Shown here: positions 1 through 9,032 of the stretch, piece after piece
Numbering within the stretch: the stretch's first letter is position 1
How the letters are laid out: each line of letters begins with the position of its first letter
Origin: Pseudonocardia sp. MH-G8
Lineage (GTDB): Bacteria; Actinomycetota; Actinomycetes; Mycobacteriales; Pseudonocardiaceae
NCBI RefSeq assembly: GCF_002262885.1
Contig: NZ_NKYF01000011.1
Span: 176,130-240,129, forward strand
Length of the DNA stretch: 64,000 nt
Reading direction: 5' to 3'
Made by a program: the position numbers and the translations under genes
Notes under the pieces: generated by a model
Database searches by the model: none
What the model was told of the DNA's origin: nothing
The model's input: the letters and a program-made list of their open reading frames with translations, nothing else

Positions 1-455
1 CACGACCACCTTGGCGTTGGTGCGGGCCTCCTGCGCGTCGAAGCCCCGCCCCGCCTCGAGGTCGCGGTCGTTGATGTCGAGGTACTCGGCCGTGGTGCCG
101 GTGACCGAGGTGCGGTACTGCAGCCCGCCCTCCACCTGCAGCAGCGCGGCGCCGCCCACCACCGGCGTGGCCGACAGGACGTCGGGCGCGTCCGTGGAGT
201 CGGTGAGGGCCTCCATGTCGTTCTCCGTGAGATCCCGCGCCTGCCCGCCACCGGGCACACCGCCCTGGGTCTGCGTCACGGTGATCTGCGTGGCGAGCGA
301 GCCGAAGATGTCGTTGAACCCGGCCTGGATGCCGTTGCCGAGCGCGACGAGCACAATGACCGCCGCCACGCCGATGACGATGCCGAGCGTGGTGAGCGCC
401 GACCGGAGCTTGTTGGCCCGCAGGCCACGCAGGGCGATGCGCGCGGTCTCGAAGA

Positions 456-459
<4 letters not shown>
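1..459 (-). CDS. MacB-like ABC transporter permease, partial
   Basis: This is the N-terminal 153 codons of an integral membrane permease; the rest lies beyond the left edge. The GTG start at 459 overlaps the stop of the upstream ATPase gene (GTGA), so the two are translationally coupled. The protein opens with the family's typical amphipathic stretch (ARIALRGLRANKLRSALT), followed by one membrane segment around residues 22-42 and then the start of the extracytoplasmic core domain. Proteins of the MacB/FtsX-like family couple ATP hydrolysis in the cytoplasm to export or to conformational work outside the membrane. The substrate cannot be read from the sequence. Confidence 0.88.
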
Positions 460-1142
<683 letters not shown>

Positions 1143-1360
1143 GCTTCCCCCCTTACAGGCCGGCCCGCCCCCAGGCCACCCCCACCGCTCCAACGAGGGA
1201 CCGAGTTTCGGGGTACGCCGTACTCATAATCTGCCACGGGTGACGGTCACCACGTCGCGCGGGGGGTGAGTTCGCCCGGTCGTGCCCGTTCAGCGGGCGC
1301 GGAGCAATGGGAAGAACACGGCGCGTGCACGATTCGGGGCCGGATTCGACCCGCGACCGC

Positions 1361-2317
1361 TCAGGACGGAGAGACGCGGTCCGACGGGACGGCGACCGGG
1401 CGCCGCGCCCAGTAGCCGGCCAGGATCGAGCCGCTCACGTTGTGCCACACCGAGAACACCGCGGCGGGCAGGGCCGCGACCGGGTTGAAGTGGGCGGTGG
1501 CCAGCGTGGCGGAGAGGCCGGAGTTCTGCATGCCGACCTCGATGGCGATGGCCCTGCGCGCGCTCTCGTCGAGCCCGCACAGCCGGGCCACGACGTATCC
1601 CAGCCCCAGCCCCAGCACGTTGTGCAGCACGACCGCGACCACGATGACGACGCCGGACGCGACCAGCGCCGACGCGCTGCCGGCGACCACGGCCATCACC
1701 ACCGCGGTGATCCCGACGACCGAGACCAGCGGTAGCGCGGGCACGACCTTCTCGACCTGGGGTTCGGCGAAGCGGCGCAGCAGGAACCCGAGCAGCACCG
1801 GCACCAGCACGACCTGCACGATCGAGAAGAAGAGCGCGCCCGGCTGCACGGGCAGGAACCGGCCGGCCAGCGCGAGCACCAGCAGCGGGGTGACGATCGG
1901 CGCGAGCAGCGTGGACACCGACGTCATCGCCACCGACAGCGCCGTGTCGCCCTTGGCGAGGAAGACCATCACGTTGGACGCGGTGCCGCCCGGGGCGCAG
2001 GCCACGAGGATCACGCCGACGGCGAGCTCGGGGCTCAGCGGCAGCGCCGTCGCCAGCAGCCACCCGATACCGGGCATGATCACGAACTGGGCCACGACGC
2101 CGATGACGAACGCGATCGGGCGCCGCGCCACGTAGGCGAAATCGACGGGCCGCAGCGTGAGGCCCATCCCCAGCATGATCAGTGCGAGCAGCCACGGCAC
2201 CGCCGCCGACCAGCCGGCGAACGCCCCGGGGACCGCCAGCGCGATCGCCCCGGCGACGAGCACGATCAGCGGGAACCAGCGGCCCGCCTGATCGCTGATC
2301 CGTTGCAGACGGCCCAC
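1361..2317 (-). CDS. Bile acid:sodium symporter family (BASS) transporter
   Basis: A membrane protein of about 318 residues with eight to ten hydrophobic segments. It carries the BASS family landmarks: CAPGGTASN near the middle of the first half (ion-binding crossover region) and EVGMQNSGL in the second half. Bacterial members take up organic anions such as pyruvate, pantoate or sulfated steroids with sodium; the substrate here is unknown. The GTG at 2317 is chosen because GGAGGAGGGG lies six bases upstream of it; another GTG at 2335 overlaps that site. The gene is divergent from the TRAP hexuronate operon and shares its upstream region, so uptake of an organic acid under the same IclR regulator is possible. 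Confidence 0.87.
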   Translation of the reverse strand: MGRLQRISDQAGRWFPLIVLVAGAIALAVPGAFAGWSAAVPWLLALIMLGMGLTLRPVDFAYVARRPIAFVIGVVAQFVIMPGIGWLLATALPLSPELAVGVILVACAPGGTASNVMVFLAKGDTALSVAMTSVSTLLAPIVTPLLVLALAGRFLPVQPGALFFSIVQVVLVPVLLGFLLRRFAEPQVEKVVPALPLVSVVGITAVVMAVVAGSASALVASGVVIVVAVVLHNVLGLGLGYVVARLCGLDESARRAIAIEVGMQNSGLSATLATAHFNPVAALPAAVFSVWHNVSGSILAGYWARRPVAVPSDRVSPS

Positions 2318-2420
2318 GGCCCGCCCCTCCTCCACGGTCGCGCCCGGCGCGCGGCTCGCGGTGACGATACGTCCGCGCCCCGACGAGACCGTTGCGCAGG
2401 TTCGGCCCGTCCTCTAGCTT

Positions 2421-2445
2421 GTTCCGTGACACGGAACTGAGTTCC
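2421..2445. promoter_or_regulatory. Putative IclR-family operator (overlapping inverted repeats)
   Basis: GTTCCGT at 2421-2427 and ACGGAAC at 2431-2437 form a perfect 7-bp inverted repeat with a 3-base centre. The right arm also pairs with GTTCC at 2441-2445 (GGAAC-TGA-GTTCC). GTTCCG...CGGAAC palindromes are a familiar form of actinobacterial IclR-family operators. It lies between the divergent BASS gene and dctP, 32 bases before the dctP start, and the IclR gene at 6225 is in the operon, so autogenous or substrate-responsive control is likely. Confidence 0.6.
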
Positions 2446-2476
2446 ATCCATGGATCGGCTGACAAGGGAGTCCGGC

Positions 2477-3535
2477 ATGAGACACGGAAAGGCAACGGCG
2501 CTCGCAGGCGTGGCCGCGGCGGCGCTCCTGGTGAGCGCGTGCAGCGCGGGAACCGGCGTTCCCGGCGGCGCCGTCGGAGGTGACGACGCCGGCGGCGGCT
2601 CGGCAGCGGCCACCGCGGAGACGGTGTTCCGGGTCGCGTTCAACCAGCCCGAGAACCACCCGCAGTTCATCGCGATGCAGGCCATGGGCGAGCGCCTCGC
2701 CGAGCGCACCGACGGCCGGTACGGCATCGAGGTCTACCCGAACGAAACCCTCGGGGCTCAGCGCGAGACGATCGAGCTGGTCCAGTCCGGCACGCTGGAC
2801 ATGTCGATGGTCGCCAGCCCGCTGCTGGAGAACTTCAACCCCGACTTCGTGGCCTTCAACCTGCCGTTCACCTTCGACTCGCAGGACCACCAGCGCCAGG
2901 TCACCAACGACCCCGCGATCGTCTCCGAGCTCTACTCCTCGCTCGACGACCAGAACATCCACGTGCTCGCCGGGTTCCACGGCGGCATCCGCTCGATGTA
3001 CAACCCGCGGGGCCCGATCACGACGCCTGCCGACCTCGCCGGGATGAAGGTCCGCGTCATCGAGTCGGACACGAACATCGAGATGATCCGGCTGCTGGGC
3101 GGCAGCGGCACGCCCATGGGGATGGGTGAGGTCTACACCGCCCTGCAATCCGGTGTCATCGACGGCGCGGAGAACAACGAGCTGACCTACTTCAACTCCA
3201 AGCACTCCGAGGTCGCGCCGTACTACAGCTACACCCGCCACCTCATGCTGCCGGACTACCTGATCATCAACCCGGCGGTGCTCGAGGGGATGCCCCCCGA
3301 GGACCGCGCGATCTTCACCGAGGAGGTGCGCACCGCCGTCGAGGAGGAGGGGCAGCTCTGGAAGTCCGAGATCTCGACGGTCACCCAGGCCGCCAAGGAC
3401 GCGGGCGCCCAGTTCAACGAGGTGGACACCGCGGCGTTCGCGGCGGCGATCCGGCCGCTGGTTGAGCAGAAGCTCACCAGCGACGTCGCTCGCCGGATCC
3501 ACGAGCAGGCGCGCGCGGCCGCCACGGCCGGCTGA
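2477..3535 (+). CDS. dctP: TRAP transporter substrate-binding protein DctP
   Basis: A 352-residue lipoprotein that would capture an organic acid outside the membrane and hand it to DctQM. The N-terminus has a signal peptide with lipobox LLVSAC, so the mature protein is anchored through Cys18. DctP family features follow, including the region with the conserved Arg that binds the substrate carboxylate (KVRVIES) and YTALQSGVIDGAENN. The ATG at 2477 follows AAGGGAG with a six-base spacer; an ATG 27 bases upstream would push the signal peptide inward. It is the first gene of an operon with dctQM, kduI and kduD, so a hexuronate or an unsaturated uronate product is the probable ligand. Confidence 0.93.
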   Translation: MRHGKATALAGVAAAALLVSACSAGTGVPGGAVGGDDAGGGSAAATAETVFRVAFNQPENHPQFIAMQAMGERLAERTDGRYGIEVYPNETLGAQRETIELVQSGTLDMSMVASPLLENFNPDFVAFNLPFTFDSQDHQRQVTNDPAIVSELYSSLDDQNIHVLAGFHGGIRSMYNPRGPITTPADLAGMKVRVIESDTNIEMIRLLGGSGTPMGMGEVYTALQSGVIDGAENNELTYFNSKHSEVAPYYSYTRHLMLPDYLIINPAVLEGMPPEDRAIFTEEVRTAVEEEGQLWKSEISTVTQAAKDAGAQFNEVDTAAFAAAIRPLVEQKLTSDVARRIHEQARAAATAG

Positions 3536-3536
3536 G

Positions 3537-4040
3537 ATGACCGCGGTCAAGAAGATCCTCGATCGCGCGCTGACCGCGGTGTGCGTGGTGCTGTTCGCCG
3601 CGCTCGTGATCGACGTGTCGTGGCAGGTGTTCGCCCGGCAGGTCCTCGGCAGCCCCAGCGGCTGGTCCGAGGAACTCGCCAAGTACCTGTTCATCTGGCT
3701 GGGCCTGTTCAGCGCCGCGCTCGTGTTCGGCGAGCGCGGCCACGTCGCCATGGACGTAGTGGTGCGCCGGCTGCCGCGCACCGCCCAGCTGGTGCTGGCG
3801 GTCGTCGTCCAGCTGACGATCCTGACCTTCACCGGGCTGGCGCTGCTGTGGGGCGGGTTCCTGGTGTCGCAGCTGGCCTGGAACCAGAACCTGACCGGCC
3901 TGCCGGTCACCGTGGGCCCGCTCTACCTGGCCCTGCCGATCAGCGGCGCCCTGATCGCCTTCTACACCCTCTTCCACCTGGTGCAGATCCTCACCGGCGC
4001 CGAACGCCCGGTGGCCGACGCCGAGCCCGAGCTCGTCTAG
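3537..4040 (+). CDS. dctQ: TRAP transporter small permease DctQ
   Basis: A 167-residue membrane protein with four predicted hydrophobic helices, the usual size for the small TRAP subunit. The motif SWQVFARQVLG followed by WSEELAKYLFIWLG is characteristic of DctQ. The ATG sits one base after the dctP stop, so translation is probably coupled. DctQ forms a complex with the large subunit DctM encoded next and is required for sodium-driven uptake of the ligand delivered by DctP. Confidence 0.92.
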   Translation: MTAVKKILDRALTAVCVVLFAALVIDVSWQVFARQVLGSPSGWSEELAKYLFIWLGLFSAALVFGERGHVAMDVVVRRLPRTAQLVLAVVVQLTILTFTGLALLWGGFLVSQLAWNQNLTGLPVTVGPLYLALPISGALIAFYTLFHLVQILTGAERPVADAEPELV

Positions 4041-4047
4041 GAGAGCA

Positions 4048-5352
4048 ATGGACCCCGTCTCGCTCGCCGCTCTCCTGCTGTTGGTCGGGATCGCGGTGCT
4101 GCTGGTCATCGGCGCCCCGATCAGCGTGGCCGTCGGCCTGTCGTCGCTGGCGGCGATGTTCGTCTTCCTCGGCACCGAGGACGGCGTGCTCACCGCGGCC
4201 CAGCAGATCTTCCGCGGGATCAACTCGTTCCCGCTGCTGGCCATCCCGTTCTTCGTGCTGGCCGGCGTGATCATGAACAACGGCGGCATCGCGCTGCGGC
4301 TGATCGACGCCTCGAAGGTGCTGGTCGGCCGGGCGCCGGGATCGCTGGCGCAGACCAACGTGGCGGCCAACGCCCTGTTCGGGGCCATCAGCGGCTCCGG
4401 GGTGGCGGCGGCCGCCGCCGTCGGCTCGGTCATGACGCCGCTGCAGGAGAAGGAGCGCTACGACCGCAGCTTCGCCGCCGCCGCCAACATCGCCTCCGCG
4501 CCGTCCGGGATGCTGATCCCGCCGAGCAACCTGATGATCGTCTACTCGCTTGTGTCGGGCACCTCGGTGGCGGCGCTGTTCGTCGGGGGCTACCTACCCG
4601 GCATCGCGTGGGCGCTGGTCTGCATGGTCGCCGTGCACCTGTACGCCCGCACGCGACCCGAGCTGCGGGTGACCGAGCGGATCGGCCTCACCCGGTCGCT
4701 CAAGGTACTGCTGGATGCGGTCCCGGCGCTGCTGCTGATCGTGGTGGTGATCGGCGGGATCCTCGCGGGCTTCTTCACCGCCACCGAGGCCTCCTGCATC
4801 GCGGTGCTGTACGCGCTGGCGCTGTCCTTCGTCTACCGGGCGATCTCCGTGCGGCAATTGCCGGGCATCCTCATGGACGCCGCCCGCACCACGGCCGTCG
4901 TCATGTTCCTGATCGGCGTCTCGACGGTCATGGGCTTCGTCCTGTCGTTCGCGCGGGTCCCGCAGATGGTGGCCGAAGGGTTGTTCGGCATCACCACCAA
5001 CCCGGTGCTGATCCTCCTGATGATCGCGCTCGTACTGCTGGTCGTCGGCTGCTTCATGGACGCCACGCCCGCCGTACTGATCTTCACGCCGATCTTCCTG
5101 CCGGTCGTGGAGAACTTCGGGATCCACCCGGTCCACTTCGGGATGATGATCGTGCTCGGGGTCTGCATCGGCACGATCACACCGCCGGTCGGCACGATCC
5201 TGTTCGTCGGCGCGAAGGTGGCCGACCTCGCGATCGAGCCCGTCGTCCGCAGGCTCATCCCGTTCTTCGTCGCGCTCGTCGTCGTGTTCGTCGTCGTGAT
5301 CTTCACGCCGGGGCTGTCGCTCTGGCTGCCCGGCCTGCTGGGCCTCCTGTAG
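4048..5352 (+). CDS. dctM: TRAP transporter large permease DctM
   Basis: A 434-residue polytopic membrane protein, the sodium-coupled channel subunit of the TRAP transporter. It shows the family hallmarks FFVLAGVIMNNGGIALRLI near residue 70, AISGSGVAAAAAVGSV near 112-127 and the C-terminal PPVGTILFVGAKVA repeat. AGGAGAG precedes the ATG by a few bases. It follows dctQ by seven bases and precedes kduI by 16, in one transcription unit. Transport plus uronate isomerase and dehydrogenase genes indicate uptake of 4-deoxy-5-hexosulose uronate or a related pectin- or glycan-derived acid. Confidence 0.93.
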   Translation: MDPVSLAALLLLVGIAVLLVIGAPISVAVGLSSLAAMFVFLGTEDGVLTAAQQIFRGINSFPLLAIPFFVLAGVIMNNGGIALRLIDASKVLVGRAPGSLAQTNVAANALFGAISGSGVAAAAAVGSVMTPLQEKERYDRSFAAAANIASAPSGMLIPPSNLMIVYSLVSGTSVAALFVGGYLPGIAWALVCMVAVHLYARTRPELRVTERIGLTRSLKVLLDAVPALLLIVVVIGGILAGFFTATEASCIAVLYALALSFVYRAISVRQLPGILMDAARTTAVVMFLIGVSTVMGFVLSFARVPQMVAEGLFGITTNPVLILLMIALVLLVVGCFMDATPAVLIFTPIFLPVVENFGIHPVHFGMMIVLGVCIGTITPPVGTILFVGAKVADLAIEPVVRRLIPFFVALVVVFVVVIFTPGLSLWLPGLLGLL

Positions 5353-5368
5353 AGAAGGAAGGAATTCC

Positions 5369-6199
5369 ATGGAGCAGCGCTATGCCACCTCCCCGGAGCA
5401 GATCCCCGGGATGGACACCGCGGAACTGCGCCGCCGCTACCTCGTCGAGGACCTGTTCGCCGCCGACGAGGTGCGCGCGGTCTACACCCACCACGACCGC
5501 GTCGTGCTCGTCGGCGTCGCGCCGGTCACCACCACCGTCCCGCTGCCCGGGTTCCCGGAGATCCGCAGCGACCACTTCTTCGAGCACCGCGAGGCCGGGA
5601 TCGTCAACGTCGGCGGCGCCGGGACGATCACCGTGGACGGTGCCGAGTACAAGGTCGGCACGGGCTCGTGCCTGTACGTCGGGCGCGGCGCGCAGGACGT
5701 GACGTTCGGTTCCGCGGCGGCCGAGGACCCCGCGCGGTTCTACCTCTTCTCCGCGCCCGCGCACACCGCGTACCCGACCACGCTCGTCGAGGCGGGCAGC
5801 GGGACCGTGCGCGAGCTCGGCGACGGCGTCACCTCCAACCGGCGCACGCTCAACCAGTACATCCACGAGAACGGCGTGCGCAGCTGCCAGGTGGTCATGG
5901 GAGTGACCACGCTGCACGAAGGCAGCATGTGGAACACGATGCCGGCGCACACCCACGACCGGCGGATGGAGGCCTACCTCTACTTCGACCTGCCGGCCGA
6001 CGCCCGGATCGTGCACCTCATGGGTGAGCCGTCGCAGACCCGGCACCTCCTGGTGGCGGACGGGCAGGCGGTGATCTCACCCAGCTGGTCGGTGCACTGC
6101 GGTTTCGGCTCGGCCAGCTACAGCTTCGTCTGGGCGATGGCAGGGGAGAATCAATCCTTCGACGACATGGACGGCGTCCCCATCGCCGAGATGCGGTGA
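5369..6199 (+). CDS. kduI: 5-dehydro-4-deoxy-D-glucuronate isomerase (KduI)
   Basis: A 276-residue cytoplasmic cupin-fold enzyme that converts 5-keto-4-deoxyuronate to 2,5-diketo-3-deoxygluconate, a step in the breakdown of pectin, alginate or glycosaminoglycan oligosaccharides. The zinc ligands of the family are present: His194, His196, Glu201 (in PAHTHDRRMEAYLYF) and His243. Other family signatures are EIRSDHFFEHREAGIVN and the C-terminal AGENQSF. The length matches known KduI. The ATG follows AAGGAAGG. Its product is the substrate of KduD encoded at 7027. No 2-keto-3-deoxygluconate kinase or aldolase gene lies in the window, so the pathway must be completed elsewhere. Confidence 0.95.
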   Translation: MEQRYATSPEQIPGMDTAELRRRYLVEDLFAADEVRAVYTHHDRVVLVGVAPVTTTVPLPGFPEIRSDHFFEHREAGIVNVGGAGTITVDGAEYKVGTGSCLYVGRGAQDVTFGSAAAEDPARFYLFSAPAHTAYPTTLVEAGSGTVRELGDGVTSNRRTLNQYIHENGVRSCQVVMGVTTLHEGSMWNTMPAHTHDRRMEAYLYFDLPADARIVHLMGEPSQTRHLLVADGQAVISPSWSVHCGFGSASYSFVWAMAGENQSFDDMDGVPIAEMR

Positions 6200-6224
6200 C
6201 GCGCTGAGCCCGGACAGGTGAGAC

Positions 6225-6995
6225 ATGCCCCCCGAGAACCCGGCCACCGGAGAACGCGCCAGTGCGAGCGAGAAGACCTTGCTCGTGCTGTCGGCGGTGC
6301 TGACCCATCCCCGCTTCACCGACGTGGTGGAGGCGACCGGGTTGGCGAAGGCCACGGTGCACCGGATCCTGTCCACGATGGTGGACCGGGGGTACGTGGC
6401 CGTGGGCCCGGACGGCCAGTACCTGCCGGGGCCCACGATCCTGTCGCTCGCCGGGCGCGCGCTGCAGCAGATCGACATCTCGGCGATCGCCCAGCCGATC
6501 GTCGACGAGCTGGTGGCCCAGGTGCACTGCACGGTGCACGTGGGTGTCGCGAACGGCGACGAGATCATCTACCTGATCCGCGCCGACTCGGACAAGCCCT
6601 ACCAGATGCCCTCCCGCGTGGGCCTGACCATCCCGATGCACTCCTCGGGCATCGGGAAGGTCGTGCTCTCCGGGTTCACCGACGAGGGGCTGGCCCACTA
6701 CGCGGCCCGCACCGGGCTCACGCCCCGCACCGAACGCACGATCTCCGACCTGGAGACGCTGCGCCGCGTCGTCTCGACCGTACGGGCACGCGGCTTCGCC
6801 GAGGACGACGAGGAGAACGCCCCGGGTGTGCGCTGCGTCGCCGCGCCCGTCCGGGACCACACCGGAACCATCAAGTACGGGCTGAGCATCTCCACGCTGA
6901 AGCTCGAGCACACCGTCGACGAGGTGGCGGCCATGGCGCCGTACGCCATCGAGGCGGCCGACAAGATCTCGGCCGCCCTCGGACACACCCCGTAA
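6225..6995 (+). CDS. IclR family transcriptional regulator
   Basis: A 256-residue DNA-binding regulator with an N-terminal winged helix (residues about 12-70, recognition helix around LAKATVHRILSTM) and a C-terminal effector domain of the IclR fold (from about 80). It is placed between kduI and kduD, so it most likely senses a hexuronate pathway intermediate, as KdgR does in other bacteria. It probably acts on the GTTCCGT-ACGGAAC palindrome at 2421-2445. Start ATG follows ACAGGTGAG. Whether it represses or activates is not visible. Confidence 0.92.
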   Translation: MPPENPATGERASASEKTLLVLSAVLTHPRFTDVVEATGLAKATVHRILSTMVDRGYVAVGPDGQYLPGPTILSLAGRALQQIDISAIAQPIVDELVAQVHCTVHVGVANGDEIIYLIRADSDKPYQMPSRVGLTIPMHSSGIGKVVLSGFTDEGLAHYAARTGLTPRTERTISDLETLRRVVSTVRARGFAEDDEENAPGVRCVAAPVRDHTGTIKYGLSISTLKLEHTVDEVAAMAPYAIEAADKISAALGHTP

Positions 6996-7026
6996 TCCCT
7001 TGCACGAGTAGGAGAACTCCGGCGCC

Positions 7027-7815
7027 ATGACCACTGCGACCACGCCTGCCGCCTACGCGGAGAGCCTGTTCGGCCTCGAGGGCCGGCTGGCCGCGGTGAC
7101 CGGGGCGAGCCGGGGCATCGGCCTCGCGATCGCCGACTGCCTCGCCGCGGCGGGCGCCGACATCATCGCCGTCGGCTCCGGCCGGCCCGGTGGGGACGAC
7201 GAGGTCCGGGAAGCGGTGGAGGCACGCGGCCGGAAGCTCATCGCCGTGACGGCGGATCTCGCCGACCGCGAGCAGGTCGCCGCCCTCGCCGCGGACCTCG
7301 CCGCCCGCGACGTCGACATCCTGGTCAACAACGCCGGCACGATCCGGCGCGCACCTGCCACGATGCATTCCGACGAGGAGTTCGACCACGTGGTCGACGT
7401 GAACCTGCGTTCCACGTTCGTGCTGTCCCGTGAGGTCGGGCGCACGATGGTCGAACGCGGCAGCGGCAAGATCGTCAACACGGCGTCGGTGCTGAGCTTC
7501 CAGGGCGGCGTGACCGTGCCGGGCTATACCTCGTCGAAGTCGGCCGTGACCGGGCTGACCAAGGCGCTGGCCAACGAATGGGCCGACAAGGGCGTCAACG
7601 TCAACGCGGTGGCACCCGGCTACGTCGCCACCGCCAACACCCACGACCTGCGCGCGGACCCGGAGCGCAGCCGGGCCATCCTCGACCGCATCCCGGCGGG
7701 GCGCTGGGCCGAGGCCGCCGACATCGCCGGCGCCGTGCTGTTCCTCTGCTCCCGCGCCGCCGACTACGTCCACGGCGCGGTGCTCCCGGTGGACGGCGGC
7801 TGGCTCGCCCGCTGA
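7027..7815 (+). CDS. kduD: 2-dehydro-3-deoxy-D-gluconate 5-dehydrogenase (KduD), SDR family
   Basis: A 262-residue classical short-chain dehydrogenase. It has the cofactor motif TGASRGIG at 25-32, NNAG at 101-104, Asn126, Ser154, Tyr167 and Lys171 (catalytic tetrad in YTSSK). It should interconvert 2,5-diketo-3-deoxygluconate and 2-keto-3-deoxygluconate with NAD(P)H, the step after KduI. The assignment rests on the SDR signatures plus the location in an operon with kduI, TRAP genes and an IclR regulator; SDR sequence alone would not fix the substrate. RBS AGGAG lies before the ATG. Confidence 0.88.
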   Translation: MTTATTPAAYAESLFGLEGRLAAVTGASRGIGLAIADCLAAAGADIIAVGSGRPGGDDEVREAVEARGRKLIAVTADLADREQVAALAADLAARDVDILVNNAGTIRRAPATMHSDEEFDHVVDVNLRSTFVLSREVGRTMVERGSGKIVNTASVLSFQGGVTVPGYTSSKSAVTGLTKALANEWADKGVNVNAVAPGYVATANTHDLRADPERSRAILDRIPAGRWAEAADIAGAVLFLCSRAADYVHGAVLPVDGGWLAR

Positions 7816-7855
7816 CCTGCGGGCGTGTTCGACAACTCCGAGATGAGGAACTGAA

Positions 7856-8143
7856 TTGAGCCTGTTCACGGTGTTCTACACCTACGCCGAGGGTTCGGAC
7901 GACAAGCGGGACGAGCACCGGCCCGCGCACCGGGCGTTCCTGCGGGAGCTGCACGACGCCGGGAAGCTGAAGGTGTGCGGACCCTGGGGCCCGGAGGAGG
8001 CCCCGGGCGGGATGCTCATCTTCGAAGGGGAGAGCGCCACGGAGATCGGCGAGCTGCTCGACGACGACCCGTTCCGGCAGGTCGGTGTGGTCGCAGACCG
8101 TGCGATCAGGTCCTGGGGGATCGTCATCGGCGCCGTCGGCTGA
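7856..8143 (+). CDS. YCII-domain protein
   Basis: A 95-residue protein of the YCII family (dimeric alpha-beta barrel). It begins LFTVFYTY and contains HRPAHRAFLRELHDAGKL and the FEGESATEIGELLDDDPF segment typical of the fold. Family members include a chloromuconolactone dehalogenase relative and many proteins of unknown role. The TTG start at 7856 is chosen because ATGAGGAA precedes it at proper distance and there is no ATG or GTG that keeps the first strand intact. It follows kduD by 40 bases and could be the last part of the hexuronate operon; its role there is unknown. Confidence 0.8.
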   Translation: MSLFTVFYTYAEGSDDKRDEHRPAHRAFLRELHDAGKLKVCGPWGPEEAPGGMLIFEGESATEIGELLDDDPFRQVGVVADRAIRSWGIVIGAVG

Positions 8144-8155
8144 GGAGCCGGGGTC

Positions 8156-8569
8156 GTGCCGCCCGCGTTCCCCGTCTCCGTCAAGGGTGTCGTGCTCGAC
8201 CCGGACGCCCGGGTGCTGCTGCTGCGCAACGACCGCGACGAGTGGGAGCTGCCCGGGGGCCGCATCGAGATCGGGGAGACGCCGGCGCAGTGCGTCGTCC
8301 GCGAGATCGCCGAGGAGACGGGCTGGGTCGTGCGGGCCGGGCCGCTGCTCGACGCGTGGCTCTACCACGTCACGTCGGTCGACCGGCACGTCTTCGTGGT
8401 GACCTACGGCTGCGTGCCCGGGTCCGACGCGGAACCGGTGCTCTCCGACGAGCACGTGGAGGTCGGGCTCTTCACGGCACGCGAGCTCGACCGCCTCCGG
8501 CTGCCGGACGGCTACCGCAGATCCATCGCGACGTGGTCCGCCGACCCCCGCCGCCTCGCGGGCCTCTAG
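8156..8569 (+). CDS. NUDIX hydrolase
   Basis: A 137-residue cytoplasmic pyrophosphatase with a complete Nudix box at residues 35-57 (G-x5-E-x7-REIAEETGW). Nudix proteins hydrolyse nucleoside diphosphates linked to other moieties; the substrate cannot be predicted. The GTG at 8156 follows GAGGAG with about eight bases of spacing, and 12 bases separate it from the YCII gene, so the two are probably co-transcribed. A perfect hairpin ends the unit at 8581-8616. Confidence 0.9.
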   Translation: MPPAFPVSVKGVVLDPDARVLLLRNDRDEWELPGGRIEIGETPAQCVVREIAEETGWVVRAGPLLDAWLYHVTSVDRHVFVVTYGCVPGSDAEPVLSDEHVEVGLFTARELDRLRLPDGYRRSIATWSADPRRLAGL

Positions 8570-8580
8570 ATCATCGGTTC

Positions 8581-8616
8581 GGTGCACTCCCGGCGGCATC
8601 TCGCCGGGAGTGCACC
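8581..8616. terminator. Bidirectional hairpin terminator
   Basis: A perfect 14-bp inverted repeat (8581-8594 with 8603-8616, loop of eight bases) lies 11 bases after the Nudix stop and ten bases before the stop of the convergent minus-strand gene. It has no U-run, as is usual in GC-rich actinobacteria. Position between convergent genes supports termination from both sides. Confidence 0.75.
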
Positions 8617-8626
8617 GGATCGGCGA

Positions 8627-8950
8627 TCACGCCTGGGGAACGGCGGGCCGGGCGGCCCGGGCCCGATGGGCCGAGTAGAGGCCCAACCCGGCGAGCACCA
8701 GGGCCAGCGGTGGGAACCAGAACACCGCGGCGAGGGCCAGCACGAGGTTGGCCACGGCGATCCGGACCCAGCCGCGGCGTGCCGGGTCGGCGGCGGCGAC
8801 GCGGGACGGCCCGGTGCCGCGCAGCGAGAACCCGAGTTGCAACAGCGCCAGCCCGGCGAAGACCGCGGCCCACACCGGCGCCCCGTCGACGAACCGCCAC
8901 ACCGACAGCACGGCAAGACAGGCGGTGGCGACAGCGCTCCCGGGCCTCAC
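8627..8950 (-). CDS. Small integral membrane protein, function unknown
   Basis: A 107-residue protein with four hydrophobic segments (about residues 6-18, 25-42, 62-78 and 80-94) separated by short arginine-rich loops, ending in HRARAARPAVPQA. I do not recognise a family. It is the only coding frame in this stretch with a sensible hydrophobic pattern and it ends against the hairpin at 8581-8616. It lies downstream of the Nramp-like gene on the same strand, separated by 82 bases that hold an inverted repeat. Confidence 0.6.
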   Translation of the reverse strand: MRPGSAVATACLAVLSVWRFVDGAPVWAAVFAGLALLQLGFSLRGTGPSRVAAADPARRGWVRIAVANLVLALAAVFWFPPLALVLAGLGLYSAHRARAARPAVPQA

Positions 8951-8969
8951 GACGCCACCAGGTGGTTCA

Positions 8970-9014
8970 GGAAAGCCACATTCATGAACCTGCAGGGCAG
9001 CAAAGTGGCTTTCC
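8970..9014. repeat. Inverted repeat between the Nramp-like gene and the small membrane gene
   Basis: GGAAAGCCAC at 8970-8979 is the exact reverse complement of GTGGCTTTCC at 9005-9014, with a 25-base interior that holds two further palindromes (TTCATGAA and CCTGCAGG). GGTTCA at 8963-8968 also pairs with TGAACC at 8985-8990. The layered symmetry looks like a dispersed palindromic repeat or a terminator of the upstream minus-strand gene. Confidence 0.6.
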
Positions 9015-9032
9015 AGAACTCCTGGAGGGCCT

